NCBI GenBank assembly: GCA_009103225.1
Contig: RHPI01003169.1
Span: 1-64,000 of the forward strand
Origin: Chlorokybus atmophyticus
Lineage: Eukaryota > Streptophyta > Chlorokybophyceae > Chlorokybales > Chlorokybaceae
DNA length: 64,000 bases
Direction of reading: 5' to 3'
Under the pieces are notes generated by a model. It worked only from the letters and a program-made list of their open reading frames with translations, was not told where the DNA came from and did no database searches. Every line of letters begins with the position of its first letter. Positions within the stretch are counted from its first letter, which is position 1. Shown here piece by piece: positions 24,344-36,286 of the stretch. The translations under genes and the position numbers were made by a program.

Positions 24344-25249
24344 TTTCAAGTGGTTAAGCTGGCGTTGAGCTGGGACAAGCGCATGCATGTCATGTCCGAC
24401 TGCATGCTTTCCGTCAGTTTTCATCCAACCCCAACAACCAGCTCAGTAACTACTACTCTCGAGAATAGCTTGCCAAAATCGCAATGACATAGATCCCTGA
24501 CTCCCTTTTCAAGCCGTTTGTCACGCGAAGCAGTGCACACGCAACCGATACCAGTCTCGGTACTACCAGAGAACACATCAGGCTGAACATAGGCTGCTAC
24601 CGAAGCCTTACCGCAGCCGCAATGCATGCAGTCGTATGCAGTCCACTAGCGGAGCACAAGCCCTCATTACAGCAACGTCCACGCAAAAACACCGAAAACA
24701 CTGGCGCAACGGCATGCTCTAACCGGCGACCAGCCTTACCTAAGCTTGGCCTGCTGGGCCCCATACTTAGAGCCTCAACTCCAGGCACGCGCAGCGCCGG
24801 CGACCTTCACAGCTTACACCAGTGCAACCATGCAATGCACGCTGTCCCTCGCAACAGCAGCAGGCGGTCGCCCCGGCCGCCTCCACCAACGCAGGCGGGT
24901 CTGCTGCACTAACTTAGGGCTTTGCGGTCATGTATGATAAGGCTTCGGGAGTATTGCCTGCGCCGCTAAGTCCTAATTGTAACGTTTGAGGCGTCGCTGC
25001 ATGAATGGCCGTTACAAACCCTAGCTGCGTCGATGCCTATAGTCGGCGTGCCGTCTGCTTGTACTTTGTATAAGCATACTCTAAGTGCCAGTTGACTGTC
25101 ACTGGCAAAGATCAAGTTTCAGCAATTTGCCAGTAGCGCTTTGGCGGCCTCGGCGCTGGCGCTGGCACTGGTACAGGCAAGCAGGTGGCTGTGCAGTGTA
25201 CTGGCATGCAGAGGAGTCTGGTCCCACGCAGGCGCAGCTTGTAGAGGTC
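24344..25249. promoter_or_regulatory. Divergent promoter region, RPN2 and threonine aldolase
   Basis: The 906 bp separate the start codons of the minus-strand ribophorin II gene and the plus-strand threonine aldolase gene, so both promoters must lie here. No TATA element or operator can be called with confidence. Confidence 0.55.
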
Positions 25250-27891
25250 ATGGCTGGAGGCATGGGCGGGGACGATCATGCTGCCGCCCAGAACGGCACG
25301 ACTGCCATGGTGGACGACGGAGACGGAGACGGAGACGCTCACAAGCGGAAGCATGATTTTACCACAGCGTCGCGCGCAGGTGTGTTGACCATGCAGCCAC
25401 TGCATGCTCGCATGCATGTTAGCCTGTTTATGTACTGTCCATGCTACTGCATAATGAACCAGCTTCGAGCTGACTCAGTGCAGTTTCGAGTTTTAGTGGA
25501 GTTCATGACCCGTTGACAAGTCATGTACGAGCATAAGGAAATAGTAGCTTTATTAGTCATGAGACTTGTAGTCATGCCTCGCTGCATTCGTGCGCGGTTG
25601 CTAGCTTAGCCATACGCCTGCAAGCATCTAGACAAACATAACGCTACGCCCTTCCGACATTGACAGACCTTTCACAATGTATTTGGTTTGACAGGCTTAC
25701 ATGCACAGTTGCTGGCCGTAAACAGAATATGAACATGGCAGAGCAATCAGCCTAATATGAAAGCCCAGTCAGTCCATTCAGCATTATGCGAGACTCAAGC
25801 AGCTCACGTTATGTGCGCAGTGGAGCGCATTTTTCGCTGTGTTGTAGGTGGCTTTGTTTTTAGTTGCAACGTGAAGTTCTGAGTGTTGCTAGCCAGGCGG
25901 ATGGCAAACGGGTGAAATGGTGTGTGCATGCACGTGCTCACGCGACTGTATAAGTGCATTGTGTCAAACCTTGGTTGCGGTGAAACAGTGGACTTGAGGT
26001 CCGACACTGTGACGAAACCAACGGACGAGATGCGAGAAGCCATGGCAACAGCAGTCGTGGATGACGACGTTCTTGGTGAGGTATTATCAACAGCTGGTTG
26101 TGTTTAATTATTTTTACCTAACAGTAATGCTGACGCCGATGCATGCAGGATCCCACTGCCGTGGCCTTACAAGAGTATGCGGCTCAGCTGTTTGGCAAAG
26201 AAGCAGGGCTGTTTGTCCCTTCAGGCACGATGGGTAATCTCATCAGCTTGATGGTCCATTGTGAGGTAAATTTGCAAGTTGTCAAGCAACAAGCTTCAGT
26301 GGTTGCAACAGCTTGTGTTGAGACCAAACATGTGTGCAGCAACGGGGTAGTGAGGCCATCATGGGTTCAGAGAGCCACATACACTACTATGAGCAAGGGG
26401 GTTGCGCAACAATTGCCGGCATACACCCTCGTGTCATAGCCAACAATCTTGATGGCACCATGGACCTGTCCGCCATCCAAGCAGCAATCCGTGCCCTGGA
26501 TGACCATTTTCCCATTACTCGCGTCATTGCCATTGAAAATACGCACAACAGGTACTGAGGCATACAAACACTGAGCCATGTGCACGCACTCACAACCATA
26601 GTGTAGCTGTGCGTGCACATGGACGCGCATATGCGCGGGCATGGGCATGGAGCTGGTACCACCAACACTGCATGCATGCGGTGGCAGCCACACCGTAGCC
26701 GTGTAGATGTGCGCGTGTGTGCATCAGCGTGCTGTTGCAACAGCCTTGCAAGTGTGGCAGGTGTGGTGGTCGCTGCCTATCTGTGGAATACACCGATGCT
26801 GTTGGTGCTCTTGCCAAGCGGTATGGGCTTCCGCTGCACATTGATGGTGCTCGCATCATGAACGCTGCGCAGGCAAGTGACACTTCAGGTCATGCACACC
26901 TTATTGATCTCCTGTGTGCATGTGCCAACAACACCTTGTCGCTGTCGCTGCTTTGCAGTCAGCGTTCTCATGTTACAGGCTTTGGGAGTGACTCCGGCAC
27001 GGCTAACGGCTGCTGCGGACTCGGTGTCTGTGTGTTTGTCAAAAGGGCTCGCAGCACCTGTGGGCTCAATCATTGTAGGGAGCAGAGAGTTCATTAGGAA
27101 AGCCAGGCGTTGCCGCAAAGTGCTTGGAGGAGGCATGCGCCAGGTGAGTAAAAACCAAAGGTGTTCAGATAACAATGCATGTCGCACTCAACATGCACGC
27201 ACAAGCAATCACATACAAATGATGCTAAAGTATGCTGCACTGCCCATCAGGTTGGCGTCATTGCGGCTGCGGGTTTGGTGTCGTTGCAGCGAATGCCAGC
27301 ATTGCTGCAGTTGGACCACAGGCATGCAAAACTCTTGGCAGGTATGCAGGCGAGTCTTTGTACGTCTCGTGCACTTTTGTTGGTCGCGTATGTTGAGTTG
27401 CTGGCAGGCATCTATGTCACAATCTTGCCCATCCCTGTGGCATAAATGGAAACGTGAGCGACCCCATGGACCGTTGATAATTGCAGAGGGCATGGCGACG
27501 GTGCCTGGAATAGTTGTTGACCCCAACACTGTTGAGACCAACATCATATACGCGGCATTGACAGCTTCGCATGGGTTGGACTCCATTGCGCTGTGCGCGT
27601 ATCTGAAACAGAGAGGCGTGCTCATCTTGCCATTCGACAAGTACAGGTGGGCATGCCATATCATGCATACTTCGCAGACACAAGGCATGCACATGTGTGG
27701 ACTGACGCGCGCATCACAGGATACGACTCGTGACTCATTACCACATCACCAAGGACGATGTGCGTTACGCCGTCAACTGCTTTAGTGACGCGTACAACTC
27801 ATCTGAAGCCCGTGCAGCATTGGGCTCAAGCTCAGACCTCAACTTGTTCAGTACAGAGGAGGAACTTGAACCCAAACGACAAAAGCCATAG
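25250..27891 (+). CDS. Low-specificity L-threonine aldolase (PLP enzyme)
   Basis: Splits threonine or allo-threonine into glycine and acetaldehyde. Exons: 25250-25379, 25989-26080, 26149-26265, 26340-26551, 26761-26872, 26979-27143, 27251-27341, 27487-27646 and 27720-27891; 1,251 nt (416 aa) in frame. Family motifs: [12 protein letters not shown] at the domain start, [10 protein letters not shown], the imidazole-stacking His region [23 protein letters not shown], and the PLP-binding lysine in [12 protein letters not shown]. The first exon gives a 43-residue leader with an acidic run and KRKHDF before the catalytic domain, with no clear targeting signal. Exon 5 ends CAG with a GC donor (GCAAGT), a clear GC-AG intron. 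The C-terminal 30 residues after the catalytic domain are hydrophilic. Fold-type I aldolases of this family are usually tetramers of about 340-380 aa. Confidence 0.94.
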
Positions 27892-28369
27892 ACCATGAAG
27901 GAGTTGTTGACTTGAAGTTTTACATGTACTTACACGTGTTCGCATTGGCTCAGCCGCAAGAGAGCTGCAAATGTCGATTTGCCCGTTGCGGTGATAACTC
28001 CTGTATGTGAAACTAGATCCTCGTAGAGTGCATGTGTACATTAGTCTATGGTTGTGCATCAGCATTATTGAGTATGTGCCATCACGCCAACTACGTGGCT
28101 TGCACAGCTGATGTCATGCAGAAAATGTGATGCCACTAGTGGTACATGCGTGTATGGACGCGAGTGTGCATGTGCGCCTATGTGGGACTGCATGTGTGCA
28201 AAGACACTGATAGGACTCAAGCTGTATACGTCATATAAGCATCAGTGTACACATGCAGATAAACTCACAACAACAATCAGCTAGTTGGCGTGTTACTGAG
28301 TGCCATACCAGTATTGACCATGCGACCATGCCAACTGCAATGTAAGTATTGATAGTGTAGGCGCACAGA
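27892..28369. other. Spacer between convergent genes
   Basis: The 478 bp lie between the stop codons of threonine aldolase and the MAPEG gene. No exon or structured repeat is seen. Confidence 0.55.
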
Positions 28370-29340
28370 TTAGTGTAGGTAAGAGCGAATTATCTTCACG
28401 AGCGCCCACAGCGTCATCACCATGATGATCAAGTACGCTGGGGTTGTGAAGGCCACGATCCCGACGGGGATGCTCCCGCTCAACCCCGCACCTCGCGCAT
28501 ATTGGTATGCATATGCCCAACGCAGCGCAAGCCACAACAGGCCTGCGGCCCCGCCGATCGTCGGGTCTGTAATTACATGGTGTCAATTGACTACCACTCA
28601 GCACAATCATGAGAGGCGTGCGTGCTTGCATGCATGCGTGCCTGCGCATGCGTGTGCGCGTGTGTCTACTGGCTGCACCGATGCCTGCAAGTACAGACGC
28701 AAGAATTGGATGATACTTGCTGTTCATTGCCATGGTGTTGCCCTGTGTGCAGCATGTGTGCGAGCACATAGTAAACTCCACAGCTGACAAGGTGAGAGCG
28801 CAAAGGAACAACTTGTGTGAGCGACGTGCTCACCGACATAGTAGGAGAACACCCAGAGGGCGGAAAGGAACGGCACGCTCTGCTCCACCTGGTTCGCGTG
28901 TGCGCGGAAGGCTCGCTCGAACTCGACCGCTCCGCTTGTCGCGGGCGGCTTTACACCGTGTCTGCGACGGGCGAGACCCACCTCATATCCCTGCCAACAC
29001 GAACATCATTTTTAACATGCCCAACACCCGCATCCTAAGCTGCGTGCGGGATCAATGCAGAAGTTTGCTGAGTGTGGTACCACACGCATAGCTATTGTTG
29101 TGTCAGCACATGCGGTTATACAGCTTTGATGCAAGTTGACCAAACACATGCATATGCATGTACGAGACTAGGACGTGATATGTTAAAACAACTCAACCCT
29201 GTTATGACATGAGAACCATCTCACCAGTCTGTCCTCAACTAGATTTGTCGACTCACCAGTTTTGTGAGAAGAAAGATCTGAAGCAGCGTCGCAATTGCCG
29301 GCAAGCGCGCGTCAAAGGACTGTGCCAATGCGGGCGCCAT
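28370..29340 (-). CDS. MAPEG-family membrane protein
   Basis: MAPEG proteins are small integral membrane enzymes (microsomal glutathione transferases and relatives) that work as trimers. Three exons: 29340-29257, 28990-28834 and 28566-28370; 438 nt (145 aa), matching the usual 130-160 aa. The protein begins MAPALAQSFDARLPAIATLL. It has the family signature EFERAFRAHANQVEQSVPF (residues about 49-67), where the Arg, Asn and Glu contact glutathione in known members, then LWVFSYYVG and a later helix with LRWAYAYQYA. Four hydrophobic segments fit the MAPEG topology. The exact substrate, and whether it is an MGST3-like peroxidase/transferase or a MAPEG protein without known activity, cannot be told from the sequence. 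Confidence 0.88.
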
Positions 29341-32270
29341 AATGCCTCAAAGCAGACAACTTTCACGATGCAGAACTGATTGCAACTCCAGCCTGCTGGA
29401 CATGTATGTATAGTCCACATATGAAGATACTGTCAGCGCCATTCTAACCCACATTACAGACATGATTTGTACAAAACTTGTTTGAGAGAATCAGGTGAAA
29501 CATGCAGTATCCAAGCAACATGCAGTGAACTGTAATCAGCTTTCTGCTGCACTCAGATGCAACTGGTGTAGTGATAACCTGTTTCGGCTGGCATGCACCA
29601 TGCACGTGTATATCTATATAAGACTGCTGTGTCCGTGCAGACGGTCCCATTGCTGAAACTAATGACGTCAGTTGTACTCCTGGACACACCACAACATACA
29701 ACATAGAGATACAGCAGACAAAGCACTGCGTGGCTTCAATGTGTGCTTTGAAAGCAGGTGGTATGACAGGGTTGCAAGCAGAAGATTGTCACAGACAGAC
29801 ACACGCACGCACGCACGCACCGGAAACTTCTTCGAGGAGCCGCCGCCGCCGCCGCCCACGACAACACCAACGTTAACGACCCAGAACGTACCGGCCTACA
29901 AGCGGTACGGAAAAGATCCGAACCAATGCCGGTGTACTGAACTACAGTCTACCCCCGCCAAAAGAATTCGTTTCAAGAGAATAACCCCGTTAGTATTATA
30001 AAGAATGAGATTACCAAACGTTGTACAGGCAGATTATACGTCTCAAGAGAATATGACTAGCCGCGAAGAGCATAATATTTTTCCATGAAAAAGTCGTAAG
30101 TTTGAGTGTGCATATTCCTAACATCGCGTGACGGGTGTGGCATAAGGCGTGATAAGCGTGATAAATAAAGCTTGATGGGTAAAGTGTAACGCGTTATTAG
30201 CGTGATGAGCGTGATGGCATTATAGACGTGACGTGATGTGCGTGACGTGATGTGCGTGATGTGCGTGATGAAACCGCGCCTATAGCATATATATGCTCTT
30301 AACGTTCAAGAGCATATTATGCTCTTAGACGCCAAGAGCATAACCTCGCCGAGAGCATACGATCTTGGAGGATAAACAGTATGCTCTTAAAGGGGGTAGA
30401 TTGTATATCAGTCTGAATAGTCCGGCAGAGCATTGCAAACCACCCTTGCTAAGAGCTGCATGCTTTCGTGAGTCCATGTTCCTGTATCTTGTGTTAATTG
30501 GATGATCAAACCGCTGGTCCATCTGTTAGGCTTTCAAGAGCTTGCTGCTGTAACAAGACAATTTTCTGTATGTTGTGCATATAGTTGTGCATTGTACGAA
30601 TTATAAAATGCAACATGTTATGTACTAAGATGTGCAGGTTGAGACCACGTGCTGTTAGCGGTTTATTTGCTTGTCGCTGCAAGCCACGCTGCTTCGATCT
30701 ACATGAGGTGCGCAATATCTGTAGCACACATTGCAATCATACACGGACCCTACTTTGTGTAAATATGCTATTGTTAATTCCTATGAGTGGTTGGATCAAA
30801 AGTGTCCTGCATGTACCTATTTTATACCATACACGTATGTGGTTTAGAATCGTACATGTGTGTACATGCGCAATGGTGCCAAACAATTCCTGGGAAGCTA
30901 TGCTTTGTTTGACCAATGGTGCGAAATGCGACCCTACATTGATGCATTTGATTAGTTCACGTTGGATATGTGCAAGTCGAGGTGGGACATGGCAGGGACA
31001 ACAGCATGCAAGCATCATGTATGCACATAAAGTATAAGCAATGCTTTGCTGATACATATGTATAGGATATGCTCGAGGCAGTTTTGTGTCTACATAATGC
31101 TTGCATGCAATAAACGTGGTCTGTCACATGTATATTATGACAATATGATTTACACATGAGCTATGATATGGACATCTACAAAGCAGCGTATTGGCCTCTG
31201 AACTACGCATTTGAGTATATATAGTGATATAGTGATATAGTGACAAACAGGTACACACGTTGTTGCATCCGCCAATGAAACCAAAGTTTTCCTACATTGT
31301 ATATGTGGCCTCTATTTACTATTAGATGATCTGCTGAGTGCATGTTCACCACGTTCACACGTGTGTTCGCACAACAGCATACCTCTACTATGCACAAGCC
31401 TATGTCTGATATTGCTCGCGCTTTGATGTGTACAACAGAATGACGAGGGAATTGTGTACAGGATATGCTGGCAGTAGTTGGAGACATGCATGACCTCACA
31501 CACAGCATGCCAAACAGCAACATACAAGCACATTACAACACACACGGCCCTGTGGGCAGGTAACACCATGTCAACATGCATGCATGGCTAACGGGGACGG
31601 GCGGTAGTGTCATAGTGATAGTGGTTAGCCCGGTAGTGATGGTGTACAACTTGATAAACTGAATTGGTAGTGTGCATGTGAGTGTTGGTGTGCATGTGGC
31701 ATATGTATGCGTGTGTCTCACACAGCACTTCACATACCCTATACACTGTATCAATCTCTAAGGTGCTAGAGTGTATATGTTATAACAATGCTGCAAAAGT
31801 TTAAAATCCCTATGTGGTGACAATGCGTTCCATCATGGTCATCACCAGCATTATCGTCGCCGCTATTGACTAAGTATACACTTCCGCACTGCAACCTTTC
31901 CAATTTGGCCAGCTTGTTCACTTGGAGCCCAGACATAAACTCCAGGTCACGACAAGTAAATATCTTGATGACAGTTGGCGCCCTTCATGCTGAGGGCGTG
32001 AGCATGTGCATCTGGTTGGTCTGTGGTCCAGACATAGAAACTTGCGGCAGACAACACTCTCACCTGCTGCTTTTGTATACGTCAAGTAAAAAAGGGTCGG
32101 CAACATCACATTGACCGGGTTGGCAGAAATATAAATTAAGCACACGCAATGCACAACAAAGCTGACATGGTGAAGCAAATGCTCCCCAGAATATACAACA
32201 ACGTACAAAGCGGGTGCAGTCTGTGTCTCAGCTCAATTGCCAAACACACTGCCTGTGCAACAAGCAATAA
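29341..32270. other. Gene-free stretch with short repeats
   Basis: No exon can be supported in these 2.9 kb. They contain a (CACG/CGCA) run near 29,805, (GCC)n near 29,840, a GTGATG/GTGCGTGA repeat cluster at about 30,150-30,270, hairpins built on AAGAGCAT/ATGCTCTT at 30,294-30,391 and a GTGATATA triplication near 31,220. Confidence 0.5.
30294..30391. repeat. Cluster of AAGAGCAT / ATGCTCTT inverted repeats
   Basis: The octamer and its reverse complement occur several times within 100 bp, including the palindrome AAGAGCATATTATGCTCTT and pairs with 7-nt loops. An imperfect GTGATG-type tandem repeat precedes it (30,150-30,270). No element ends were recognised. Confidence 0.6.
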
Positions 32271-35200
32271 TCAAAGGAAGTTCTGGTTATTGGAGGGGGG
32301 CGCATCTGCAAATGGGTTGCTGCCGAAAGGGTTCGAGTTCTGGTTGAGCTGCGGCGGAGGGTTGAAGCCGGCCGCGGCAAAGGGATTCGAGCCCGGAGCA
32401 GCCGAAGCAGCACCGAAGGGGTTCCCGGCCACACTTTGCATCTGAGGGCGTGGCGGGCTGGGCCCTCCAAAGGGGTTCGCCCCACCCGCGGGCGGGCCAC
32501 CGAATCCTTGAGGAGGAGGACCTCCAAAGCCCTGTTGCGGAACACCATAGCCCTGCTGCGGGCTGCCAAAGCCCTGTTGCGGACCACCATAGCCCTGTTG
32601 CGGGCCGCCAAAGCCCTGTTGTGGTCCACCAAAGCCTTGAGGAGGTGCACCATATCCGCCCTGAGGGCCGTATCTCCCGCCTGTGGGCATTTGTTGAGAG
32701 CCGAAAAGCCCGGCGGCTGGCTGAGGCTGCGGCGACGAGTACAGACTGTCCAACATGTTCTTATTCAAGCCGCTGGGCTGTGACGGCTGCTGCTGTGGCG
32801 GCTGCTGTGCTGGCGCAGTGCTAGGCAATGCAAGCTGTCCAAAGCTGTCTGTGCCATTGGCCTGCGATTGCCACGCATATACAGCCTGTCTCAGCCAGGA
32901 GCCAAGCACTGCCCATCACATGAAAGCAGCAGACAGTGAAGCGCAATGTCTGAGGTGTGCGTTGGGGGCACACCCATACTCACCGGAAAAGTTGAAGGCA
33001 CTGCAGCAAACGGGTCCACAGAAGAAGATGACGATGCAAATGGATCGCTGGGCACAGTGGAATCTGCCAGCATGACAGTCAGCTGGCTGAGCACAAGCAC
33101 TCCACCACACAATCTCGCAGACAACTTCATGAACAGCGAAATTTGAACTTGCAACAATACCAGCCAAGAGTAGCTCTCACCTCCAAAGCCACCTTGTGTC
33201 TGGGCTGGGGCAGCTTCAATACTCAAGTCAGCCTGCAATCACGCACTGTTGGTGACCCGACCACCGACCAACCATGGCCAACCAGCAGCAGTTTGCCCTC
33301 ACCAGCAGATCAAAAGCGGCAGGTGCGGGTGCAGCAGCAACCGCTGGAGCGGCCGCTGACGCGCCACCTGGAGGCGGTAGTGAAAGTCTTCCTGAGCTGG
33401 GTACCGCACCAACACCTTTTGTGAGGTTCTGATACTGAGGCCTGCTCGCGCCAGTTGCACGTGATGGCTGCACGCAGTCCAGGCACTCTCAGTACCATGG
33501 CAGTACAGCAGCATCAATAACAGCTTTGGCGAATACCTTTGCCGGAACAATCTCAGTTCCAGGGACCTCTCGCACGTACTCTTCCATTGTTGCCAGGAAT
33601 GAAGCTGGCGGCTGTGAAAGAAGACAACATGAAGAGCAAGATTTGGCAAGGACATCGCCACATCATGGCTTCCACCGTCGCGTACCTGCTCCAGCTCTGG
33701 AAACTGTATCCGCCCAGTGATGTCGATGTGCTTGGCATGGTCATAAAATGTTTGTAACCTTTCGGCCTGCAAGCAAGGCCTGGTTACAGCATGTCACAAC
33801 AGCACTGTAATCGGTGTTGCCGTTTGTGCAGCATGGTGCCAGATTGGACAAACAGCTCGCATTGCATGTGACAGCACAACAAACCTGCTTGCCAGCAAGC
33901 CGATAGATGTCCAGAGCTTTCAGCGCATCACTCCGTTGCATCTCAAAGAACTGCACAATCCGCATGAGCAAGGTATTTCCATATCAAGCAGCCACAACAC
34001 CGCCATGCACCTTATCCACAAGGTTGATAATGCCATCATTGATTGCGCGATACAGCTTGAAGCTTTCTTTGAGAACCTGAGTGGTAGCATTAGCAGAAGC
34101 AACTCTTAGCAATACCAATCAGCAATGCAGTCAATTCCATGACAGCTCAAACACACACTGCAGACAATATACAACACAAGTGTATCTGTTAAAATTATAT
34201 ACAAAAGATGCGTAACTGTTAGTACACACGCCAACAGACTCCTTCTCACCATGCCCATGGCGATGGCTACAACTCCATTCCTTGACGATGCTCCTTCCGG
34301 CTGTTCAGCAGTTTACATATCAGCGCCCGCCCCGCAAGTAGCAATACTGTAACAATCTGCTGAGAACAACATACCCTGCAATTGATGAGGCGAGACATCT
34401 GCGCTTGAAGGCGTGGCAACCACACCAGCAGACCCGCTGTATCTAGTGTCCGGGTCCTGCTGTGTTCCTGCGTATGACGAACAATGATGTGCTGTCCAAC
34501 AGATCGACTCCCTTAGCATGGCACGCACGCAGGAAGACTCTAGCTGCTTACAGTCGTTCCTTCACTTTCAACATCAAAGTTGAGAGCTCGTTCAGTCTCA
34601 ATCCTCTCCTCAAGGTACAGTGAATATGTGCGCACCCAGGCAGAATGATCCCAAGCTGTAAAAAGAGCAGTTAGCAGCAATGCATGTCGTCAAACAATCA
34701 GCTAGAGTGATATACCCACCATCAGGGTGCGACTCGTCCTTGAAGTTTGCAAGGTTAAGAAAGTGCGCATTCTGACTTTGATGAAGCAGCATTTCCCTAA
34801 ATGAGGGGTCAACTTCTCGCAAGGCTCTATGGAAAACCATCAAGCACTTGAGCACCACCTGCAGTTGCATGTCATGTCACATGCTTTACATCCACTGGCT
34901 GGCAGTGCATCTGTATCAAGCTCTGAAACTCCGCGACGTACGATCCAATCAGGAGAGCTTCGAAGTCGCTTCTGCAGTGTGGTGATGGTGTAGGAGACGT
35001 CTGCTCTAGGTCGGTGCGCGCCTAATGCTGCAAAGATGGCTGCACGCACGCACATAGTCAAACAGAACGAATGAGTTAGTACCCAGATGCAAACCACAAG
35101 ATAGTCCATGAAATTGCGGTCAGGTGCAGCCACTGTGAAACAAATAAAGACAAGACACTGCCACCATGCAATTCAGAAAAACTTATGTACAACTTATGAT

Positions 35201-36286
35201 GCTCATTGGCAAGTTCAGCGACCGCATGGCAAAGCTTGTAAGGATGCGCACGAGTGTATTTAATGCATGACTGCAGATATGCATGACTGCGAAGCACCCC
35301 TTGGCAATGGACACAGTCAAGCAAGTGCTCTTTCTTTGGGCAGATGCATTCCTCTGTCCACTTGCACACAGCTCACTCAGCAGGTTTCCTCCTTGTGTGT
35401 GACAGTCACACAGAGCATGTACAACAGTTATGCGTACCGCATAAGCACGAATTAATTAAGTTGGACACAACAACCCCACTTACTTCGAACATGCTTCTCC
35501 TTGGGCGGGACTTCATCATGGTTTGTGGCCTTTACAATAGCAATGTCCAAATCCTGCACAACATGCACCTCTTTCAGCACTTAAGCAAATGACTCAATTC
35601 ATCTCTACTGCTGACCATGTCAACTTGTATTGCTGCAACCACATGCAATGTCCGCGCACGAGCCCAACAGTACGGTAGCTCTTGAAATCCCATGCAAATG
35701 GGAGTTATAGGGCATGACAGGTCGCAGAACTGTCAAGCTTTGCTAGGTATGCTGAAGGAATCCTCAGTTGCGCTGACTGCAATGCCCGCTGACACACTCG
35801 GTGTAGTCACAAATGCGGTCAACACTACAATTGCACGCATGAAGCAAGAGGACTTTTTCTCTTCTAGTGCAATCTGAACAGGCATTGCGCAAGAAGGAGG
35901 CAGGAGTAGGCAACTGACGAGCTGGAATAGAGGCGTTGTTGTTGATACAGCGCACGGAATGCACGACCCACGCATGGCATGCGCATAACATTATGCATCC
36001 AGGCTGTAATGACGCATGCAAGAAGCCATATATATACGCTGCACATTGGACTCCACTCTATCATGCTGGTTGAAACTCCAACAACCAAGCAATTGCCGTC
36101 TGCTGGGACATGCACATGAACGACGGAACAACATACACGAACAGCGTTCAGAGGCAAACTCGCACACGTGTATGTGCCCCTCACCTTATACTCGCTTCCC
36201 ATGTTGGCGGCGGCGATCTTGGCCTTGTCGGACACCACGCCAATCATGGCACGGCTCCGCTGCCCGCCAAGGTACTTGGAGGCCAT
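32271..36286 (-). CDS. ANTH-domain clathrin assembly protein (AP180/CALM type)
   Basis: Binds PtdIns(4,5)P2 and recruits clathrin and adaptors at endocytic sites. Fifteen exons: 36286-36185, 35553-35484, 35039-34942, 34858-34720, 34655-34552, 34467-34375, 34300-34250, 34076-34011, 33950-33885, 33766-33686, 33611-33537, 33467-33303, 33232-33181, 33063-32984 and 32885-32271; 1,857 nt (618 aa) in frame. The ANTH domain includes IVKATNHDEVPPKEKHVR (lipid-binding Lys/His cluster), VFHRALREVDPSF, LVWLPRLQAQMSRLINCRPEG and FFEMQRSDALKALDIY. The disordered tail has two DPF motifs, Gln/Pro stretches, about seven GFGGPQQ/GYGGPQQ repeats (coded by the 32,510-32,650 tandem region) and several NPF motifs near the C terminus, which in other systems bind AP-2 appendages and EH domains. 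The start MASKYLGGQRSRAMIG is typical for plant and algal members. Confidence 0.95.

Noticed and set aside
28293-28811. Long minus-strand frame over the MAPEG gene
   Set aside because: It reads the last exon in the wrong phase; the spliced frame carries the MAPEG motifs.
32436-32824. Plus-strand Arg/His-rich frames
   Set aside because: Shadows of the GFGGPQQ repeat region of the AP180 gene on the other strand.
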